DNA from: an uncultured Eubacterium sp.
GTDB taxonomy: Bacteria; Bacillota; Clostridia; Oscillospirales; Acutalibacteraceae
Length of the DNA: 8,982 nucleotides
NCBI GenBank assembly: GCA_910577215.1
Contig: CAJTMQ010000041.1
Location: forward strand, 1 to 8,982
Direction: 5' to 3'
Below the pieces are notes generated by a model, which had not been told where the DNA came from, ran no database searches, and saw only the letters and a list, made by a program, of their open reading frames with translations. Below, in pieces: positions 6,236-8,982 of the stretch (positions are counted from its first letter, which is position 1; every line of letters begins with the position of its first letter). Position numbers and translations under genes: made by a program.

Positions 6236-7207
6236 TTAAACAACATTGAAATTGAACCATACATATTCACCGTTTTCGTTTTCACACATATATATGAACC
6301 ATAGCACCTGTCCTGTTGAGGTCGGAGGGTTGAAGGATATTTCACGATGACCTATTTTTCCGGTTATTGACGGAGCAATAATGAAACTTCCGGTGGGACA
6401 ATCCTCGCCTACGTGGACATCAAATATAAATGTCAGTGTTTTTTCTGTGTTCTGTTTTAAAAAATTATTGTTATATTCAAATTGAATACTTGTAAACTCT
6501 TTATGCACCGGATAAATTCCTGCCAAACCGGTTGCAGCCAATTCTAACTCTTTAATGATATCTTCTTCACCATTGGGATAATTTGTATTTAAAAACTCCC
6601 ATATATCAGAAATTTCGATTTCTTCGTTTGAAAGTTCTATTTTGCGTGAGTTATATTCTTCTTCTGTAATTTCGCCGTTTGCATAAGCCGTTTCAAGTGC
6701 AGCATATTCCTGTTTCAGTGTTTCTTCTGCTTTATAAAGTTCATCAATAGTACAATTATACTCATATATTAACGCCTGTTTGCGCTCTTCAAGGTTTTTA
6801 TTAAATGCTTCAAAATCTTCATCAGTATATGAACTTTCTTCAACTTTAAAAACGCCTGCTTCATCAGTTACATCCGCTCCGCTTTCATCATAAATCGTTA
6901 ATGAGCAATCCATACCCTGCGGTAAAGAAAAATAAATGTGTGCATAATTTATTTCATCAATATACTTTTGCTCACCGGTGGGCAGGTTGTGCTGAAGTTT
7001 AATCTGCACATGATCTCCTGCTGATGCTTCACAGCCAGATATTTCATTAATTAAAATAGGATGAGGCATAATTGAATCAGGATTATAGGATTCCGATTCT
7101 TTTGCGGTGGCGGCAAATACCGTTGCAGATGAAACAGATGCAGCAAACAGCATAATTATTGCGAGCAGCAATGAGAGCAATTTTGAATTTTTCTTTTTGA
7201 TAATCAT
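6236..7207 (-). CDS. Secreted protein of unknown function with a coiled-coil insertion
   Basis: A 323-residue protein that I do not recognise as a named family. A classical signal peptide is clear: a basic start (MIIKKKNSK), a hydrophobic core to about residue 25 and a likely cleavage after VFA at 30-32. The mature protein is acidic. Residues about 45-120 and 230-305 look beta-rich (for example HVQIKLQHNL and KTLTFIFDVHVG) and may form one or two sandwich domains. Between them, about 127-208, is a strongly helical charged segment containing ANGEITEEEYNSRKIEL (176-192), which resembles a SHOCT motif. No LPXTG sorting signal, lipobox, dockerin or C-terminal membrane segment is visible, so it is probably released or held by protein contacts. 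The start at ATG 7207 is preferred to TTG 7213, because AGAAGGGG ends eight bases before the ATG but only two before the TTG. It seems monocistronic, convergent with pyrG. Confidence 0.85.
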   Translation of the reverse strand: MIIKKKNSKLLSLLLAIIMLFAASVSSATVFAATAKESESYNPDSIMPHPILINEISGCEASAGDHVQIKLQHNLPTGEQKYIDEINYAHIYFSLPQGMDCSLTIYDESGADVTDEAGVFKVEESSYTDEDFEAFNKNLEERKQALIYEYNCTIDELYKAEETLKQEYAALETAYANGEITEEEYNSRKIELSNEEIEISDIWEFLNTNYPNGEEDIIKELELAATGLAGIYPVHKEFTSIQFEYNNNFLKQNTEKTLTFIFDVHVGEDCPTGSFIIAPSITGKIGHREISFNPPTSTGQVLWFIYMCENENGEYVWFNFNVV

Positions 7208-7215
7208 AAACAAAA

Positions 7216-7223
7216 CCCCTTCT
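7216..7223 (-). promoter_or_regulatory. Ribosome binding site that sets the secreted-protein start
   Basis: AGAAGGGG on the minus strand lies eight bases upstream of ATG 7207. The in-frame TTG at 7213 lies only two bases away and is too close to be used. Confidence 0.65.
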
Positions 7224-7279
7224 TTTATTTAATCTAGCAGAATATGAAATTTTTTAATCTGCAAATATATTGTCCTATT

Positions 7280-7297
7280 TTGAAAATAAATTTTCAA
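7280..7297. promoter_or_regulatory. 18-bp perfect palindrome in the divergent promoter region
   Basis: TTGAAAAT and ATTTTCAA are exact reverse complements around a two-base centre AA. It lies between the start codons of the secreted protein and the flavoprotein, 37 bases before the -35 box of the latter. It may be an operator; it is AT-rich, so chance is possible. Confidence 0.4.
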
Positions 7298-7306
7298 GAT
7301 AATTGC

Positions 7307-7322
7307 AAAAACAGCTGTTTTT
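7307..7322. promoter_or_regulatory. 16-bp perfect palindrome AAAAACAGCTGTTTTT
   Basis: Five A, the palindromic core CAGCTG and five T form an uninterrupted palindrome that ends 12 bases before the -35 box at 7335. It is a plausible dimer binding site for a regulator of the flavoprotein operon. As RNA it would be a weak hairpin. Confidence 0.4.
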
Positions 7323-7334
7323 CTTCCGTGATTG

Positions 7335-7362
7335 TTGAAAAATGATATATATGTGATATAAT
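7335..7362 (+). promoter_or_regulatory. Promoter of the flavoprotein/YhcH operon
   Basis: TTGAAA (7335-7340), a 16-base spacer and a perfect TATAAT (7357-7362) with an extended -10 TGA at 7354-7356. Transcription would begin near 7369. This excludes the in-frame TTG at 7363 as a start codon. Confidence 0.8.
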
Positions 7363-7389
7363 TTGATAGATATGAAAACAACTTATAAC

Positions 7390-7393
7390 GGAG
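7390..7393 (+). promoter_or_regulatory. Ribosome binding site that sets the flavoprotein start
   Basis: GGAG lies eight bases before ATG 7402. The other in-frame ATGs are badly placed: 7396 is two bases from it and 7372 is upstream of it, near the predicted transcript start. Confidence 0.65.
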
Positions 7394-7401
7394 ATATGGG
7401 A

Positions 7402-8037
7402 ATGAAAGTATTATTGGTAAACGGCAGTCCGCACAAAAACGGCTGCACCTATACTGCACTTGATGAAGTTGCAAAAACACTGAATGAAGAGGGAATAGAA
7501 ACTGAGATTTTTTGGCTGGAAAACAAGCCGGTAGGCGGATGTGTTGCCTGTAAATCCTGTTTGAAAACAGGCAAATGTGCATTTGACGATGTTGTTAATG
7601 AATTCAGAGAAATGGCAAGAGCGGCAGACGGCTTTGTTTTCGGCTCACCTGTTCACTATGCTGCGGCGAGCGGTAATTTAACAGCGTTTATGGACCGCCT
7701 TTTTTATTCTGAACTCTGCGCGGGCAACAGTGTGTTTTATATGAAGCCTGCAGCGGCTGTTGTTTCTGCAAGAAGAGCAGGTACAACTGCGGCACTTGAT
7801 CAGTTAAATAAGTATTTTACAATTCAGGAAATGCCTGTTGTTTCATCACGATATTGGAATATGGTGCACGGTGCACGTGCAGAGCAGGTTGCTGAGGATA
7901 AAGAGGGCCTTTATACAATGCGTGTGCTCGGCAGAAATATGGCATATATGCTTAAATGTTTTGATGCGGCAAAAAAAGCAGGTGTTGAGCTTCCTGAAAA
8001 AGAGCCTACGATTTATACGAATTTCATCAGAAAATAA
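7402..8037 (+). CDS. Flavodoxin-fold NAD(P)H-dependent FMN reductase-like protein with a four-cysteine motif
   Basis: A 211-residue cytoplasmic flavoprotein-like oxidoreductase. It opens with a beta strand and phosphate-binding loop, MKVLLVNGSPHKNGCTY, typical for FMN binding. GSPVHYAAASGNLTAFMDR (about 79-97) is the second signature of the NADPH-dependent FMN reductase/iron-sulfur flavoprotein group. Cysteines 47, 50, 53 and 59 form CX2CX2CX5C, the compact motif that binds a 4Fe-4S cluster in iron-sulfur flavoproteins of the Isf type; whether this member binds a cluster is inference. The start at 7402 is chosen because of GGAG eight bases upstream and because translation then begins exactly at the family's MKVLLVNGSP. 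It is the first gene of a pair with the YhcH-like gene, 40 bases downstream. The substrate is unknown. Confidence 0.9.
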   Translation: MKVLLVNGSPHKNGCTYTALDEVAKTLNEEGIETEIFWLENKPVGGCVACKSCLKTGKCAFDDVVNEFREMARAADGFVFGSPVHYAAASGNLTAFMDRLFYSELCAGNSVFYMKPAAAVVSARRAGTTAALDQLNKYFTIQEMPVVSSRYWNMVHGARAEQVAEDKEGLYTMRVLGRNMAYMLKCFDAAKKAGVELPEKEPTIYTNFIRK

Positions 8038-8077
8038 GATTTTAAGCATGAGTTCATGTGGTGAGGAGGGCGCGTGT

Positions 8078-8536
8078 ATGATTTTTGATAAAATGGAAAA
8101 CATATCTGATTATTTCGAGGAATTGCCGCTGCTTAAAAAGGTTGCTGAATTTGCCGAGGATTTTGAAAAAAACGGCAAAGAGGACGGCACTTATGAAATA
8201 GACGGCAAGCGTGTTTATGCCATGATTCAGTCTTACCGCACAAAGCAGCAGAACTCTGAAATGATGTTTGAAGCACATAAAAAATATATTGATGTTCAGT
8301 ATATTGTTAAAGGAATTGAAAAAATCCGCTGGGCGAAGCTTGATAAAGTAGATTTGGTTGAAGAAAAGTATTCATCAGGCGGTGATATTACCTTTTATGA
8401 AGGGGACGCACTTTTTGATTTCACTTTAACAAAGGGAACATTCTTGTTGCTTTATCCCGAAGATGCACATTTGCCGGGGTTAAGTGCAGATAAGGATGTT
8501 AATGTAAGAAAAATAGTATTCAAGGTTGAGGTATAA
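8078..8536 (+). CDS. YhcH/YjgK/YiaL (DUF386) family protein, NanQ-like
   Basis: A 152-residue cupin-like protein, the usual length for the family. E. coli NanQ (YhcH) is described as an N-acetylneuraminate anomerase, and other members occur in operons for sugar acids or beta-galactosides. Family motifs are MFEAHKKYIDVQYIVKG (63-79, with E65, H67 and D72 as likely metal or substrate ligands) and FLLLYPEDAHLPGL (122-135, with E128, D129 and H131). ATG 8078 has GAGGAGG eight bases upstream; the open frame extends farther 5' but only inside the preceding gene. It follows the flavoprotein by 40 bases with no terminator between and is followed by a terminator. No sialic acid catabolic genes are in view, so the sugar is unknown. 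Confidence 0.92.
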   Translation: MIFDKMENISDYFEELPLLKKVAEFAEDFEKNGKEDGTYEIDGKRVYAMIQSYRTKQQNSEMMFEAHKKYIDVQYIVKGIEKIRWAKLDKVDLVEEKYSSGGDITFYEGDALFDFTLTKGTFLLLYPEDAHLPGLSADKDVNVRKIVFKVEV

Positions 8537-8559
8537 GAATTTTTATACCAAATAAAAAC

Positions 8560-8588
8560 AGGGCGAACATGGTTCGCCCTTAATTTTT
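8560..8588. terminator. Terminator after the YhcH-like gene, possibly bidirectional
   Basis: AGGGCGAAC (8560-8568) pairs perfectly with GTTCGCCCT (8572-8580) around an ATG loop, followed by TAATTTTT. On the minus strand a T-rich stretch (TGTTTTTATT) follows the stem, so it could also end the convergent symporter gene. A smaller inverted repeat, GGTATAA/TTATACC at 8530-8549, overlaps the YhcH stop codon. Confidence 0.9.
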
Positions 8589-8597
8589 GTATGTGAA

Positions 8598-8982
8598 TTA
8601 TTTTTGAGAATGATCAATTGCTTTTCGCATTTCATTTTTTACTTTGAAATCTATTTTGTAGAAGAACATAGGAAAGGCACTTATAAGTGCAGATACACCT
8701 ACAAATCCTATATATGCAAACATAATGATATTCTGCATTTTTACCTGTTTCGTAAACCACCTGTGTATAGCCTGAAGCTGCAATCAGCAGAAGCCCCACG
8801 GCAACACATAGTGCATTGCTCAGCTTGATTGACATACTGAGAATGGAGAAGTTAACGCCCTCTTTTCTTTCGCCTGTTTTATATAGGCGGTAATCAACAA
8901 TGTCTGCTGTCATAACAAGAGGGATATATGTGTTTGCCGCAGTCAGAAAGCCGATTATAAATTGAAACAGAATAATCATATA
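8598..8982 (-). pseudogene. GPH/MFS_2-family sugar:cation symporter, C-terminal part, frameshifted; 5' end outside window
   Basis: The frame entering at 8982 encodes the last membrane segments of a glycoside-pentoside-hexuronide:cation symporter: a hydrophobic helix, then TADIVDYRLYKTGERKEG with the family's typical D-Y and K-T-G-R/K-R/K-E-G pattern, then a further helix ending in LLLIAASGYTQVVYETGK. After this lysine the frame turns into cysteine-rich nonsense, while the frame one base over continues as MQNIIMFAYIGFVGVSALIS, then a basic cytoplasmic tail ending AIDHSQK and a stop at 8598. Removing one A from the five-A run (8738-8742, T on the plus strand) joins the two as ETGKMQNII without a gap. 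This is a +1 insertion in a homopolymer: a real mutation, or a sequencing or assembly error. Without correction the protein loses its last helix. Confidence 0.8.

Noticed and set aside
7229..7582. Minus-strand open frame of 117 codons across the divergent promoter region
   Set aside because: It covers a near-consensus promoter and the start of the flavoprotein gene and shows no family resemblance.
7838..8077. 5' extension of the YhcH-like open frame
   Set aside because: It overlaps the flavoprotein in another frame; the family's N-terminus and a strong GAGGAGG both place the start at 8078.
8738..8742. Programmed ribosomal frameshift in the symporter gene
   Set aside because: The change needed is +1 and the site is not a classic X-XXY-YYZ -1 slippery heptamer with a downstream structure, so a plain indel or base-call error explains it better.

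Overview
The window looks like ordinary chromosome from a low-GC Gram-positive anaerobe, most likely a gut-type member of the Clostridia. This rests on AT-rich intergenic DNA, GGAGG-type ribosome binding sites, consensus sigma-A-like promoters, U-tailed hairpin terminators, and families common in that class (DUF1846, DUF2238-like membrane protein, GPH sugar symporter). No rRNA, tRNA, CRISPR array, insertion sequence or intact prophage is visible. The species cannot be named from the sequence alone.

Layout. 1-1668 (minus): the nearly complete 5' part of an acyl-CoA synthetase gene, cut by the window edge just after its catalytic A10 motif. 1669-1872: AT-rich divergent promoter region. 1873-2544 (plus): a polytopic DUF2238/YjdF-like membrane protein with its own promoter and a strong terminator. 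2596-2945: an AT-rich segment with a 24-bp-spaced direct repeat, then a small XRE-family regulator with an odd 5' end. 2966-6181 (plus): a promoter, a hairpin plus U-tract in the leader, then a DUF1846 protein and pyrG (CTP synthase) in one operon. 6181-6220: a terminator that can work in both directions between pyrG and the convergent gene. 6236-7207 (minus): a secreted protein of unknown function. 7208-7401: a second divergent promoter region with two perfect palindromes. 7402-8536 (plus): a two-gene operon of a cysteine-rich flavodoxin-fold protein and a YhcH/YiaL (NanQ-like) sugar-binding protein, ended by a terminator. 8598-8982 (minus): the 3' end of a GPH/MFS_2 sugar symporter that carries a frameshift.

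How genes may work together. DUF1846 and pyrG are 36 bp apart and the only good promoter lies before the leader hairpin, so transcription of both must pass a terminator-like structure. That fits attenuation of CTP synthesis and is the most testable regulatory idea here. The NanQ-like protein next to a sugar symporter gene suggests uptake and handling of a sugar or sugar acid, but the symporter is on the opposite strand and broken, so the link is only inference. I do not see convincing evidence for a new multi-gene system; the points worth a second look are the pyrG-operon leader, the XRE operator and start region, the secreted protein with a coiled-coil insertion, and the symporter frameshift.
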